Part shown: one piece after another, positions 44,054 to 53,627 of the stretch | Layout of the letters: each line of letters begins with the position of its first letter | Position numbering within the stretch: the stretch's first letter is position 1 | DNA from: Odoribacter sp. AF15-53 | GTDB lineage: Bacteria; Bacteroidota; Bacteroidia; Bacteroidales; Marinifilaceae | Direction: 5' to 3' | Length of the DNA: 64,000 nt | Assembly: GCF_003479425.1 (NCBI RefSeq) | Contig: NZ_QUHC01000012.1 | Span: forward strand, 26,720 to 90,719 | The notes under the pieces: model-generated | The model's input: the letters and a program-made list of their open reading frames with translations, nothing else | Database searches by the model: none | Told to the model about the DNA's origin: nothing | Made by a program: the position numbers and the translations under genes

Positions 44054-45150
44054 AAAGTCTTCTTCACAAGACGATGTTCCAACTCGCGATTTATATCATC
44101 GTCATCATGCTTCTTGTCACCCCCCTGTTCTATTTGCTGACCAAGCATTATTATGCGGAAGACATGATTGATATCATCGAGGCCGCACAACAAAACCTGC
44201 CCCTGCCCGAACTTGACCTAGAAGAGGATATCATGCAAGGCGTGATGATTCAATTCGCCCTGATCAGTTGCGTGTTAGGAGGAGCCATCATTCTTGTCAC
44301 ACGCTTTATATCCAAACGTTTGTGGGAACCTTATGAAAAAACACTCCAGCAATTGGAGGAATTCCGTTTAGAAAACGGAATTATTCCCCCGCTCGCGAAA
44401 AGCGATATCAAGGAATTCACGCGCCTAAACCTAGCTTTGAACCGGTTAATGGAAAACAGCCTGAAAAGCTACCAGACACAAAAGGAGTTTACCGAAAACG
44501 CTTCGCACGAACTTCAAACTCCCCTCGCAGTATTTCAGAGTAAACTGGATCTTTTGTTACAACAACCCGACCTGACAGAACAGCAAGCCGACATCGTTCA
44601 AAGCCTCTACGAGGCAACCAACCGTTTGTCCCGTCTGAACAGAAACCTGTTACTGCTTGCCCGTATCGACAATAACCAGTATAAACACGTGGTACAGCTT
44701 GACGCGGTAAAAATCTTAAAAGATATATTACCTACCATGGAAAGACTCGTGGAAAGGATAACCATACACGCGAACTTAAGTTCTACCCCTATTCTCGTGC
44801 AGGCCAATCATTCGTTACTAGAAAGTCTGATCAACAACCTGATTGTAAATGCAATCCGCCACAACACGACAAGCGGTAAAATATTCATTTCCATGCGTGA
44901 GCGTCAACTGGACGTTGCCAACACGTCAACCGAAGGACCACTTGATGAACACTTACTGTTCAACCGATTCTACCGTCCGTCCGAAAAAGTAAAGGGAAAC
45001 GGGTTAGGATTAGCCATAGCGAAGGCCATTTGCGAATACCACGGCTGGCAAATACACTACACGTATAAAGAAGGTTTACACCTATTTACCGTACATTTCG
45101 ACATACAAACCGCCTTTCCCCGTTCCGAACATAAACCCGATAACCTGTAA
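44050..45150 (+). CDS. Sensor histidine kinase
   Basis: 366 residues from MKSLLHKTMFQL at 44050 (ATGA overlap with the regulator stop); an ATG three codons earlier is also possible. Two transmembrane helices (about 8-30 and 70-92) enclose a short periplasmic loop of about 40 residues. H-box ENASHELQTPLA with His153; N box NNLIVNAIRHNTTSG; G box GNGLGLAIAKA. The short loop suggests it senses membrane state or a partner such as the co-encoded transporter, which is inference. Confidence 0.92.
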   Translation: MKSLLHKTMFQLAIYIIVIMLLVTPLFYLLTKHYYAEDMIDIIEAAQQNLPLPELDLEEDIMQGVMIQFALISCVLGGAIILVTRFISKRLWEPYEKTLQQLEEFRLENGIIPPLAKSDIKEFTRLNLALNRLMENSLKSYQTQKEFTENASHELQTPLAVFQSKLDLLLQQPDLTEQQADIVQSLYEATNRLSRLNRNLLLLARIDNNQYKHVVQLDAVKILKDILPTMERLVERITIHANLSSTPILVQANHSLLESLINNLIVNAIRHNTTSGKIFISMRERQLDVANTSTEGPLDEHLLFNRFYRPSEKVKGNGLGLAIAKAICEYHGWQIHYTYKEGLHLFTVHFDIQTAFPRSEHKPDNL

Positions 45151-45159
45151 AAACGGATA

Positions 45160-45720
45160 TTACTTCTTGTAATGATCCCGGTAAATCACCTGCTTGATGC
45201 GTTCCGTGAACTCTCGCAGGCGCTCCGGCTGCCCGTTGCCCATGATCCACAGCAACCCGGCATCCTTATCCTCCCGGTAAGAGGGTTGGATAAACGTAGT
45301 ATCCAGAATCTCGTAACCGTTCCGCTTGTAGTAATTCACCCGGCGGGTCGTCATTTCATCCGTGGCTGGTTCCACTTCCAACAGGCGCGGGCCGTCAAGA
45401 TGTAGCGCAATATAATCCAGCACTTGCTGCCCGATCCTCAGGTTGCGCATGGATTCAAAGACGGCCAGATGTTCCATGTAATAGAAATCCTTCAAATCCC
45501 AGTAAATAAACAACCCGGCCAGTTCCCCGTCACACTCGATAGCGTTGAAATACATCTCCGGTTTCTCCCGGATCATCCGTTTCAACTCGTCAATATCCCT
45601 TCTCTCCTCCAGCGGGAAAGCGGCTTTATATAACGGGATCAGTCGTTCCAACCGATCATCATCAGACTTTGTTATTCGAATCAAATTCATCATATCATTC
45701 ACATTTTGAATGTTCGACAA
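45160..45720 (-). CDS. GNAT-family N-acetyltransferase
   Basis: 186 residues (a second Met at residue 10 is an alternative start). GNAT core: ELAGLFIYWDLKDFYYMEHL strands and a helix with the acetyl-CoA motif in MRNLRIGQQVLDYI (R-x-x-x-I-G). The C-terminal strand is TTRRVNYYKRNGYEIL. The acceptor is not predictable. It is convergent with the kinase gene (9 bp between stops). The DMT gene 9 bp upstream is on the same strand, so the two are probably one transcript. Confidence 0.85.
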   Translation of the reverse strand: MSNIQNVNDMMNLIRITKSDDDRLERLIPLYKAAFPLEERRDIDELKRMIREKPEMYFNAIECDGELAGLFIYWDLKDFYYMEHLAVFESMRNLRIGQQVLDYIALHLDGPRLLEVEPATDEMTTRRVNYYKRNGYEILDTTFIQPSYREDKDAGLLWIMGNGQPERLREFTERIKQVIYRDHYKK

Positions 45721-45729
45721 TCATTATAT

Positions 45730-46656
45730 TTATCCCCGTCTATTCAACAAAAAAGCCGGGATCAAACGTTTCACCGGAAAATGTCCGGGGTGATTAGACA
45801 AGATCACGATAAACACGGCTACCAGCACGACACCGACACCGCATACCTGACCGACACCGAAACGCTCGCCCAAGAACAGCACCCCCATACTCACCGCCGT
45901 CAAAGGCTCCATGCACCCCAGAATAGCGGCCGTGGTCGATCCCACGTGTTGTATTGCCAGTATCAACGTCAAATCGGATACCAGAGTTGCGAGCAAGGCC
46001 AACAAAAAGATATACACGGCAACATTCAGGCTGGGCATCATATCCAGCCCCTGCCCTTTCACCAGAATATTCCCCCAAAAGATCACTGCGCAGACAAGCA
46101 ACATGTAAAACGTCATCTTCAACCCCTCCATATCCCGGATGCACGACTTGTTCACCCCGACAATATAAATGGCGTAAGTGGCAACGGTCGACAAGACCAT
46201 GACAAGCCCCTTGAAACTGATCGTCCCCTGTCCCTCGCCACTACTCAAAAGATAGACCCCCAAGATAGCCAACGTCGTGGCAACAATAACGGGTAGAGAT
46301 ATCTTATCCTTGAAAAAGGCGATCATGATGACCGTGACCAGAACCGGGTACAGGAAATGAATCGTTGTCGCTACCCCGCTCGGTATATACAAATAAGAAG
46401 CCGTCAGGAACAATGCCGTTGATGCGTAAGCCGCACCCAACACGAACAAAGTCCCCAATTCTTTCAACGAGACCCGGAAATTCTCCCGCCGCACTAACAA
46501 ATAAATCCCCACTACCACCGCCGAGATCGCGAAACGATAAAACAATAACGAATCCAACCCGACCCCTTCCTTCAACGCCGGGATAGCGAATAGAGGGATC
46601 AACCCGAACGTGGACGAAGAGATCATGGCCAATAGCACACCTTTCAACTGCCGCAT
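45730..46656 (-). CDS. EamA/DMT-family exporter
   Basis: 308 residues with ten transmembrane helices in two EamA repeats (the first ending VLVTVIMIAFFKDKISLPVI, the second with GCMEPLTAVSMGVLFLGERF). It exports or takes up small metabolites; substrate unknown. It lies 9 bp before the GNAT gene. A palindromic repeat lies upstream at 46762. Confidence 0.88.
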   Translation of the reverse strand: MRQLKGVLLAMISSSTFGLIPLFAIPALKEGVGLDSLLFYRFAISAVVVGIYLLVRRENFRVSLKELGTLFVLGAAYASTALFLTASYLYIPSGVATTIHFLYPVLVTVIMIAFFKDKISLPVIVATTLAILGVYLLSSGEGQGTISFKGLVMVLSTVATYAIYIVGVNKSCIRDMEGLKMTFYMLLVCAVIFWGNILVKGQGLDMMPSLNVAVYIFLLALLATLVSDLTLILAIQHVGSTTAAILGCMEPLTAVSMGVLFLGERFGVGQVCGVGVVLVAVFIVILSNHPGHFPVKRLIPAFLLNRRG

Positions 46657-47037
46657 ATTCTTTCCTTTTTAAAATTAACGGTCACAAAGGTCTATAAAAT
46701 TCCCGACTTTTCAATTTACACATGTTAAAAAGGAGTTGCCTTCGGCAAGTTACAGGTTACTATCACCCCCCGACCCCTCCCATGAGAGGAGATGCGCGCA
46801 AGGAGATGCTTCAACCTAGTACCACGGCATACTCTCCCCCCCCGTGCAAGGGGGGGAGCCGGAGGGGGTAGATTGAAAGCTAAGAGTTTAAAACTAAAAG
46901 CTAAAAGTGAATAGATTCAGTGAATCTAAAAGACATCAGCCTTGCGGGGGGAATCACTTCATCCGAAATCACTAAATTACAACATCATCCTGCCCTCGCG
47001 CAGCCGAAATCTTCAATCTAAAATTTAAAATCTAAAA
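46657..47037. other. Gene-free stretch with a palindromic repeat
   Basis: It contains the repeat at 46762-46875 and AT-rich low-complexity sequence (repeats of AAAGCTAA and AATCTAAAAT). No coding frame is seen. Confidence 0.6.
46762..46875. repeat. Palindromic intergenic repeat, subfamily B
   Basis: Starts with a C-rich arm (CACCCCCCGACCCCTCCC) and ends CCGTGCAAGGGGGG...AGCCGGAGGGGGTAGA. The copy at 55626-55748 shares both ends and the interior (GCGCAAGGAGA / GCGAGGAGA, CTTC, GGCA-ACTC). It is related to the 26794 and 54452 repeats in the arms but has a different middle. Confidence 0.7.
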
Positions 47038-47622
47038 TTATTGCACTCCCGCCCTGATCCGGCTCAAAGAAACCTGTGAAATGCCGAGAAAAGAAGCGAT
47101 ATGCTTCAAGGGTACTTTCCTGAATATCTCCGGTTCCCGTTCGAGTAGCAGGTTATAGCGTTCGTTGGCGGACCTGTAATAGCGTTCCATAAACAGCCTC
47201 TCCAGTTTCAATATCACCCCGTCCGACATCCGGCGGCCCCAGTTCGCCAGCTCCGTGTTGGAATCAAACAACCGGTTCAGCGTCTCGTTCGAAATCTTCA
47301 ACAGGTCGCAATCTTCCATCAGTTCCACGTTCTCGTACCCCGCGGTAGCGAACATATACCCGTTCATGGACACGAGCGACATCCCCTCGGAGGCGAACCA
47401 GATCGTGATATCCCGGCCTTCCCTGAAAATAAATCCTCGCGCAAACCCACTGATCACGAAATAAGTATACTTCGCGACGGTTCCCTCCCGCATAATCATC
47501 GTACGTCTAGGCAGTACCACCCGTTCCGTGTGGTCTATCAATAGTTGAATAGCTTCATCCGACAAAGGATACGCCTCCCTGATTTTTTGTATAAATGTTT
47601 CCATGCTCAAACTTTTCGGCAA
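47038..47622 (-). CDS. Crp/Fnr-family transcriptional regulator
   Basis: 194 residues. The N-terminal cNMP-binding-type beta barrel (about 20-110; VLPRRTMIMREGTVAKYTYF) lacks the conserved cAMP-binding RE/TS arrangement, so a different effector or none is likely. The C-terminal helix-turn-helix is HIASFLGISQVSLSRIRAG. It is divergent from the RND efflux operon (181 bp between starts), so it is the likely regulator of that pump. Confidence 0.88.
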   Translation of the reverse strand: MPKSLSMETFIQKIREAYPLSDEAIQLLIDHTERVVLPRRTMIMREGTVAKYTYFVISGFARGFIFREGRDITIWFASEGMSLVSMNGYMFATAGYENVELMEDCDLLKISNETLNRLFDSNTELANWGRRMSDGVILKLERLFMERYYRSANERYNLLLEREPEIFRKVPLKHIASFLGISQVSLSRIRAGVQ

Positions 47623-47802
47623 AGGTAGCGTAATTAGAGAATAAACAAATTGATTTTATCTCGATGAATTATAATATTTCTATAAAAGAAACAATATTCC
47701 AGATTTCAGATTCACATTTTGGTACACCTTTTGCCTATAAAGTGTCAACATCAGCAAATGATGGCGTTTTAGCCTTGAAAACAAATATTTAATATCTAGC
47801 AT

Positions 47803-48993
47803 ATGAAAATTCAAAAATCAATGATCATTTTGTCTCAAAGGTTGATTGTCGTTATGTTGGGTGCAACTCTCTTTGCCTGTGGCAACAAACAGGCAGGATT
47901 TCAAGCGGGAGTACCCGAATACGCGGTAATAACAATCGAACCCAGCGTGTCGAAATTAAACAACGCCTACCCGGCGACAATAAGAGGATGTCAGGATGTC
48001 GAAATACGCCCGAACGTGAGTGGATTTATCACGCAACTGTGCGTGGACGAGGGATCGGTCGTGAAAAAAGGCCAAACGCTCTTTATTATAGACCCCGTGC
48101 AATACGAGGAAGCAGTAAATATGTCTCGCGCCGCCGTTAACGTGGCTAAAGCCGGGGTGGCAACCGCCAAACTCACCGCCGAGAACAAAAGGGTACTGGC
48201 ACAAAAGGGTATCATCAGCACGTACGAGCTACAAACCGCCGAGAACACCCTGGCCTCGCAACAAGCTAACCTGGCACAAGCAGAAGCCCAGCTAATCAAT
48301 GCCGAGAAAAACCTGTCCTACACGCGGGTAACCAGCCCCTCGGACGGTGTTGTCGGTAAAATACCCTTCCGCGTGGGAAGCCTCGTGAGCCCCAGTTCGG
48401 CCACGCCGTTAACCACCGTGTCTGACAACTCCAAAATGTTCGTTTACTTTTCCCTGAACGAGAAAGAGATATTGAAACTAACCCGCCAGACCAAGGGAGC
48501 CACGCAAAACGCCTTGAACGAGATGCCCGCCGTGGAGCTGAAACTCGTGGACAACACGATCTATTCCGAGAAGGGTAAAATCGAAACCCTCAGCGGTGTC
48601 ATTGATCCCGACAAGGGAGCGGCCAGCGTGCGCGCCACCTTCCCCAACCCCGACGGTATCCTGCGTAGCGGTGGTTCCGGCGTGGTACTGATGCCGGAAG
48701 AAGACGACGCGGCCATCGTCATCCCGCAAATGGCAACGACCGAAATCCAAGACAAGAAATTCGTGTTCGTCGTGTCGGACAGTTCCGTGATCGCCACCCG
48801 CGAGATCAAAATCCTCCCCGTGAATGACGGGAAAAACTACGTCGTTACCGAAGGTTTGAAACCGGGTGAACGCATCGTCGTTGAAGGCATCGGCACATCC
48901 GTGCGCAACGGCATGAAGATCAAACCGATCACTCCCGCCGAATCGGCAGCCAAACTCCAGCAAGTGGCCGGACAACAAACCGCCCGGAAATAG
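47803..48993 (+). CDS. RND efflux periplasmic adaptor (membrane fusion protein)
   Basis: 396 residues with lipobox ATLFAC (Cys at about 27). Barrel-sandwich halves flank a coiled-coil hairpin (about 95-170, A/Q-rich, AENTLASQQANLAQAEAQLI), followed by beta-barrel and membrane-proximal domains. It links the inner-membrane RND pump to the outer-membrane channel encoded next. The operon is adaptor-pump-channel with gaps of 50 and 6 bp. The codons are markedly GC-richer than in neighbouring genes. Confidence 0.92.
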   Translation: MKIQKSMIILSQRLIVVMLGATLFACGNKQAGFQAGVPEYAVITIEPSVSKLNNAYPATIRGCQDVEIRPNVSGFITQLCVDEGSVVKKGQTLFIIDPVQYEEAVNMSRAAVNVAKAGVATAKLTAENKRVLAQKGIISTYELQTAENTLASQQANLAQAEAQLINAEKNLSYTRVTSPSDGVVGKIPFRVGSLVSPSSATPLTTVSDNSKMFVYFSLNEKEILKLTRQTKGATQNALNEMPAVELKLVDNTIYSEKGKIETLSGVIDPDKGAASVRATFPNPDGILRSGGSGVVLMPEEDDAAIVIPQMATTEIQDKKFVFVVSDSSVIATREIKILPVNDGKNYVVTEGLKPGERIVVEGIGTSVRNGMKIKPITPAESAAKLQQVAGQQTARK

Positions 48994-49043
48994 AGAGATC
49001 GCTCTCGGGCAGAACATAAAATTAATTTGCAAAACGCAGAACT

Positions 49044-52000
49044 ATGAAATTGGATAAATTTATTAAACGCCCGGTACTCTCGACGGTTATCTCCATCATA
49101 ATCGTCATCTTGGGTATCCTGGGCCTGGTGTCCATCCCCGTCACCCAGTACCCCGACATCGCTCCCCCGACCGTGCACGTCAGCACGTCATACACCGGGG
49201 CGAACGCCCAGACGGTACTGAACAGCGTGATCGCCCCCCTGGAGGAGCAGATCAACGGCGTGGAAAACATGATGTACATGACCTCCACCGCCACCAACAC
49301 GGGTGATGCTAGCATTGACGTGTATTTCAAACAGGGAACCGATCCCGACATGGCCGCCGTCAACGTGCAAAACCGCGTGGCCAAAGCGCAGGGACTTCTC
49401 CCCTCCGAGGTTACCCAGGTCGGTGTGATCACGAGCAAGCGCCAGACCAGTATGTTACTGGGTTTCACGATCTACAGCGCTGACGACCGTTTCGACGAAA
49501 CCTTCATACAAAACTACGTGAAGATCAACCTCATCCCCCAGATACAGCGTGTTCCCGGCGTGGGCGATGCGATGGTGCTGGGAGCCGACTACTCCATGCG
49601 TATCTGGCTAAAACCGGACGTGATGGCACAGTACAAGTTGATGCCTTCCGACATCACGATGGCCCTCGCCGAGCAGAACATCGAGGCCGCCCCCGGACAA
49701 TTCGGTGAAAGCGGTGACCAGTCCTTCCAGTACATCATGAAGTACAAGGGACGCCTCCAAACGTCCGATGAATTCGAGGACATCATCATCAAGGCCACCG
49801 CCGACGGCGAGATATTAAAACTGAAAGACGTGGCCCGCGTCGAGCTGGGCGGTCTGTCCTACGGTTACGCCACCCGTTCCAACGGTCACCCGGGAGTTAC
49901 CGCCATGATCTTCCAGACGGCAGGTTCCAACGCCACCGAGATCATCAAAAACATCGAGAACCTGTTGGAAGAATCCTCCAAGGACTTCCCTCCCGGTGTC
50001 GAATACGATATTCTACTGAACGCGAACGACTTCCTGTTCGCCTCCATCAGCGAGGTGCTGAAAACCTTGCTCGAAGCCTTTATCCTCGTGTTCCTCGTGG
50101 TATTCATCTTCTTGCAGGACTTCCGTTCCACGTTAATCCCGGCCATAGCCATCCCCGTCGCGCTCGTCGGCACGTTCTTCGTGCTCTACCTGATCGGATT
50201 CAGCGTCAACCTACTGACGTTAAGTGCTATCGTGCTGGCCATCGCCATCGTGGTCGATGATACCATCATCGTCGTCGAGGCCGTCCACGCTAAACTGGAT
50301 CAGGGATACAAATCCCCGCTAAAAGCCTCCATCGACGCCATGAACGAGATATCGGGAGCCATCGTATCCATCACCCTCGTGATGATGGCCGTGTTCATCC
50401 CCGTGAGCTTCATGACCGGGACCTCCGGCACGTTCTACCGCCAGTTCGGTCTGACGATGGCCATCGCCATCGGACTGTCAGCCGTCAACGCCTTGACCCT
50501 GAGTCCTGCGTTATGCGCCATGTTCCTGAAACCGCATGACAAAGACGGCGAGAATCACAAGAAAAAAGGATTCATCAACCGTTTCCATGCGGCCTTCAAC
50601 ACCGCCTTCGACATCACGCAGGCCAAATACAAGAAAGGAGTAACCTTCTTCATCAACCACAAGGTCACCTCTTTCATCACCGTGATCGCCAGTGTCGTGA
50701 TCCTCGTGCTATTGATGCGGGTCACCCCGACGGGTATGGTCCCCAACGAGGATACCGGAACCTTCTTCGTGATCGTTGACCTTCCTCCCGCCACCTCGCT
50801 CGAAAGAACCCGTGCCACGCTAGCCGAGGTCGAGAAACTACTCGACGCGAACGACGCCGTAGCCTCTTACACCGAGGTAGCCGGGTATAGCTTCCTCGCC
50901 GGGCAAGGTAGCTCCTACGGGACGTTCATCTGCCGTCTGAAACCGTGGGACGAGCGTACCAAGGAACAGGACGTGAGCAAGGTGACCGGGACGATATACG
51001 TGCAGGCCATGCAAATGGTCAAAAACGCCCGGGTTCTCGTCTTCGCCCCCCCGATGATACCGGGGTATAGCGTGACGAACGGTTTCGAGTTCAACCTCCA
51101 GGACAAAACTGGGGGAAGTCTCGACGCTTTCTACAACATCGCACAGAACTTCCTCGAAAAGCTGAACGAGCGACCGGAGATCGCCTCCGCACGTACCTCC
51201 TTCAATCCGAACTACCCGCAATACATGGTAGACGTTGACGTGGCCAAGTGCAAGCAAGCCGGGATAAGCCCCAGCACGATACTTTCCGTGCTGCAGGGAT
51301 ACTACGGTAGTATGTACGCCTCCAACTTCAACCGCTTCGGTAAACTTTACCGCGTGATGATCCAGTCGGACGCCAACTTCCGCGTGAGCCCGGAGACGTT
51401 GAACCAGGTCATGGTTCGCAACGGGAACGAGATGGCCCCGATCTCCCAGTTCGTGACCCTGAACAAGATATACGGGCCCGACAACATCAAGCGCTTCAAC
51501 ATGTTCACCGCCATGAGCGTCAACGGGACCCCGGCCGACGGGTACAGCTCCGGCCAGGCCATCAAGGCCATCGAAGAAGTGGCCGCCACGACATTGCCCA
51601 CGGGCTACGGCTACGAGTTCTCCGGTATGACCCGCGAGGAACAAGGTTCCAGCAGCAGCACCACGGCCATGATCTTCTTGCTCTGTCTCGTGTTCGTTTA
51701 CCTGTTGTTGAGCGCCCAGTACGAGAGCTACATCCTCCCGCTGGTCGTGATCCTCTCCGTGCCGTTCGGGTTGATGGGTAGCTTCATCTTTGCGCAAATC
51801 ATGGGTGTCGACAACAACATCTACATGCAGATATCACTCATCATGTTGATCGGCTTGCTGGCGAAAAACGCCATCCTGATCACCGAATTCGCGCTGGAGC
51901 GTCGCCTCTCGGGCATGAGCGTCGTCTCGGCCGCCGTGCTGGGAGCCTCCGCCCGTCTTCGCCCGATCCTGATGACCTCGCTCGCCATGGTAATCGGACT

Positions 52001-52220
52001 GTTGCCCTTGATGTTCGCCAGCGGCGTGGGTGCCAACGGTAACAACACGCTGGGAGCCGGGGCCATCGGTGGAATGTTGATCGGTATGATATGCCAGATA
52101 TTCATCGTTCCCGCGCTATTCGTCGCCTTCCAGTACTTGCAGGAGAAGATCAAACCGATCGAGTGGCACGACACGGATAATGCCGAACTTGAATCTGAAA
52201 TAGAACAATACACAAAATAA
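49044..52220 (+). CDS. RND multidrug efflux pump, HAE1 family
   Basis: 1058 residues, the usual AcrB-like length. It starts MKLDKFIKRPVLSTVISIII, with twelve transmembrane helices and two large periplasmic loops. Proton-relay Asp-Asp in TM4 (AIAIVVDDTIIVVEAV) and Lys in TM10 (GLLAKNAILITEFALERRLS) are intact. It exports drugs, bile acids or detergents by proton antiport. It is the middle gene of the tripartite operon. Confidence 0.95.
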   Translation: MKLDKFIKRPVLSTVISIIIVILGILGLVSIPVTQYPDIAPPTVHVSTSYTGANAQTVLNSVIAPLEEQINGVENMMYMTSTATNTGDASIDVYFKQGTDPDMAAVNVQNRVAKAQGLLPSEVTQVGVITSKRQTSMLLGFTIYSADDRFDETFIQNYVKINLIPQIQRVPGVGDAMVLGADYSMRIWLKPDVMAQYKLMPSDITMALAEQNIEAAPGQFGESGDQSFQYIMKYKGRLQTSDEFEDIIIKATADGEILKLKDVARVELGGLSYGYATRSNGHPGVTAMIFQTAGSNATEIIKNIENLLEESSKDFPPGVEYDILLNANDFLFASISEVLKTLLEAFILVFLVVFIFLQDFRSTLIPAIAIPVALVGTFFVLYLIGFSVNLLTLSAIVLAIAIVVDDTIIVVEAVHAKLDQGYKSPLKASIDAMNEISGAIVSITLVMMAVFIPVSFMTGTSGTFYRQFGLTMAIAIGLSAVNALTLSPALCAMFLKPHDKDGENHKKKGFINRFHAAFNTAFDITQAKYKKGVTFFINHKVTSFITVIASVVILVLLMRVTPTGMVPNEDTGTFFVIVDLPPATSLERTRATLAEVEKLLDANDAVASYTEVAGYSFLAGQGSSYGTFICRLKPWDERTKEQDVSKVTGTIYVQAMQMVKNARVLVFAPPMIPGYSVTNGFEFNLQDKTGGSLDAFYNIAQNFLEKLNERPEIASARTSFNPNYPQYMVDVDVAKCKQAGISPSTILSVLQGYYGSMYASNFNRFGKLYRVMIQSDANFRVSPETLNQVMVRNGNEMAPISQFVTLNKIYGPDNIKRFNMFTAMSVNGTPADGYSSGQAIKAIEEVAATTLPTGYGYEFSGMTREEQGSSSSTTAMIFLLCLVFVYLLLSAQYESYILPLVVILSVPFGLMGSFIFAQIMGVDNNIYMQISLIMLIGLLAKNAILITEFALERRLSGMSVVSAAVLGASARLRPILMTSLAMVIGLLPLMFASGVGANGNNTLGAGAIGGMLIGMICQIFIVPALFVAFQYLQEKIKPIEWHDTDNAELESEIEQYTK

Positions 52221-52226
52221 AGAAAG

Positions 52227-53606
52227 ATGAAACAAGTTTTAATATACACGATATGCATGGGAGCCCTGTTAAGCAGCTGTAACGTCTACAAGCGTTACAG
52301 CCGTCCCGACACGGACGTGCAAGGCCTCTACCGGGACCCCGTATCCGCGGGCGACACGCTGGTTTCCGACACCTCGAACATGGGCAACCTGCCCTGGGAG
52401 AAAGTGTTCACGGACCCGCACCTGCAAACGCTGATCCGGCAAGGACTGGAACAAAACAGTGACTTGCAGACCGCCCTCCTGAAAGTGAAAGAAGCCGAGG
52501 CCGGGTTAATGTCTTCCCGCCTCGCCTACCTACCCTCCCTGGGATTATCGCCCCAGGGAACGGTGAGCAGCTTCGACAAAGCCGCCGCCTCGCAAACCTA
52601 CACGCTTCCCGCTGTCGCGAGCTGGGAAGTCGACCTGTTCGGCAAGCTGACCAACGCCAAGCGGGGAGCCAAGGCCGCCTTGCTGCAAAGCGAGGCCTAC
52701 CGCCAGGCCGTGCAGACACAAGTGATCTCGTCCATCGCTAACTCCTACTACACGCTGCTGATGCTCGACAGGCAACTGGCCATCACGGAAGAAACCGCCG
52801 TCCTGTGGCGGGAAACCGTCGAGACGATGAAAGCCATGAAAGAAGCCGGGATGGTGAACGAGGCAGCCGTCGTGCAGAGCGAGGCCAACAGCTACATGAT
52901 CGCCGCCTCGATCCCCGACATCAAAAAAAGCATCCGGGAAGCCGAAAACGCCCTCTGCCTGTTGCTCAAACAAGCCCCGCAACGCGTGGAACGGGGACGG
53001 TTGGAAGACCAGTCCCTCCCTTCCCTGCTGAATGCCGGGGTTCCCGTTCAACTGCTGGCCAACCGCCCGGACGTGAAAGCGGCCGAGATGGCCCTCGCCG
53101 GGACGTTCTACAACACTAACCAGGCCCGTTCGGCCTTCTACCCCCAGATCTCCATCAGCGGGACGCTGGGCTGGACGAATAACTCCGGCATGGGAATCGT
53201 CAACCCGGGCAAGATGATCGCCACCGCGGTGGGATCACTCACCCAGCCCCTCTTCAACCGGGGAGCGTTGACCGCCCGCCTGAGAGTAGCCAAGGCGCAG
53301 CAGGAAGAAGCCCTGATCGCCTTCGAGCAAGCGATCCTGAATGCCGGGAGCGAGGTCAGCAACGCCCTCGTGCAGTACCAGACGGCCAAAGACAAGATCG
53401 TGCAACGCGAGAAACAGATCATTTCCCTCGAAAAATCGGTGGAATACACGCGAGAATTACTAACTTCATCCACGGCCACTTATCTCGAAGTGCTGACGGC
53501 TGAACAATCCTTGCTCAACGCTCAACTCACCGGAGTTTCCGACGAGTTCCAGCGCGTGCAAGCCGTTGTCAACCTGTACCGCGCTCTGGGTGGCGGACGC
53601 GACTAA
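52227..53606 (+). CDS. Outer-membrane efflux channel lipoprotein (TolC/NodT family)
   Basis: 459 residues with lipobox ALLSSC (Cys at about 14). Two OEP repeats of helices form the trimeric channel (LKVKEAEAGLMSSRLAYLPS; VELLANRPDVK-like VQLLANRPDVKAAEMALAGT, the NodT signature). It completes the tripartite efflux system; 6 bp separate it from the pump gene. lpxA follows after 21 bp. Confidence 0.93.
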   Translation: MKQVLIYTICMGALLSSCNVYKRYSRPDTDVQGLYRDPVSAGDTLVSDTSNMGNLPWEKVFTDPHLQTLIRQGLEQNSDLQTALLKVKEAEAGLMSSRLAYLPSLGLSPQGTVSSFDKAAASQTYTLPAVASWEVDLFGKLTNAKRGAKAALLQSEAYRQAVQTQVISSIANSYYTLLMLDRQLAITEETAVLWRETVETMKAMKEAGMVNEAAVVQSEANSYMIAASIPDIKKSIREAENALCLLLKQAPQRVERGRLEDQSLPSLLNAGVPVQLLANRPDVKAAEMALAGTFYNTNQARSAFYPQISISGTLGWTNNSGMGIVNPGKMIATAVGSLTQPLFNRGALTARLRVAKAQQEEALIAFEQAILNAGSEVSNALVQYQTAKDKIVQREKQIISLEKSVEYTRELLTSSTATYLEVLTAEQSLLNAQLTGVSDEFQRVQAVVNLYRALGGGRD

Positions 53607-53627
53607 TAACCTTTAACACGAACAATT

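Noticed and set aside
48478..52258. Long frames on the minus strand opposite the efflux genes
   Set aside because: They are by-products of GC-rich third positions; the plus-strand efflux proteins are unmistakable.
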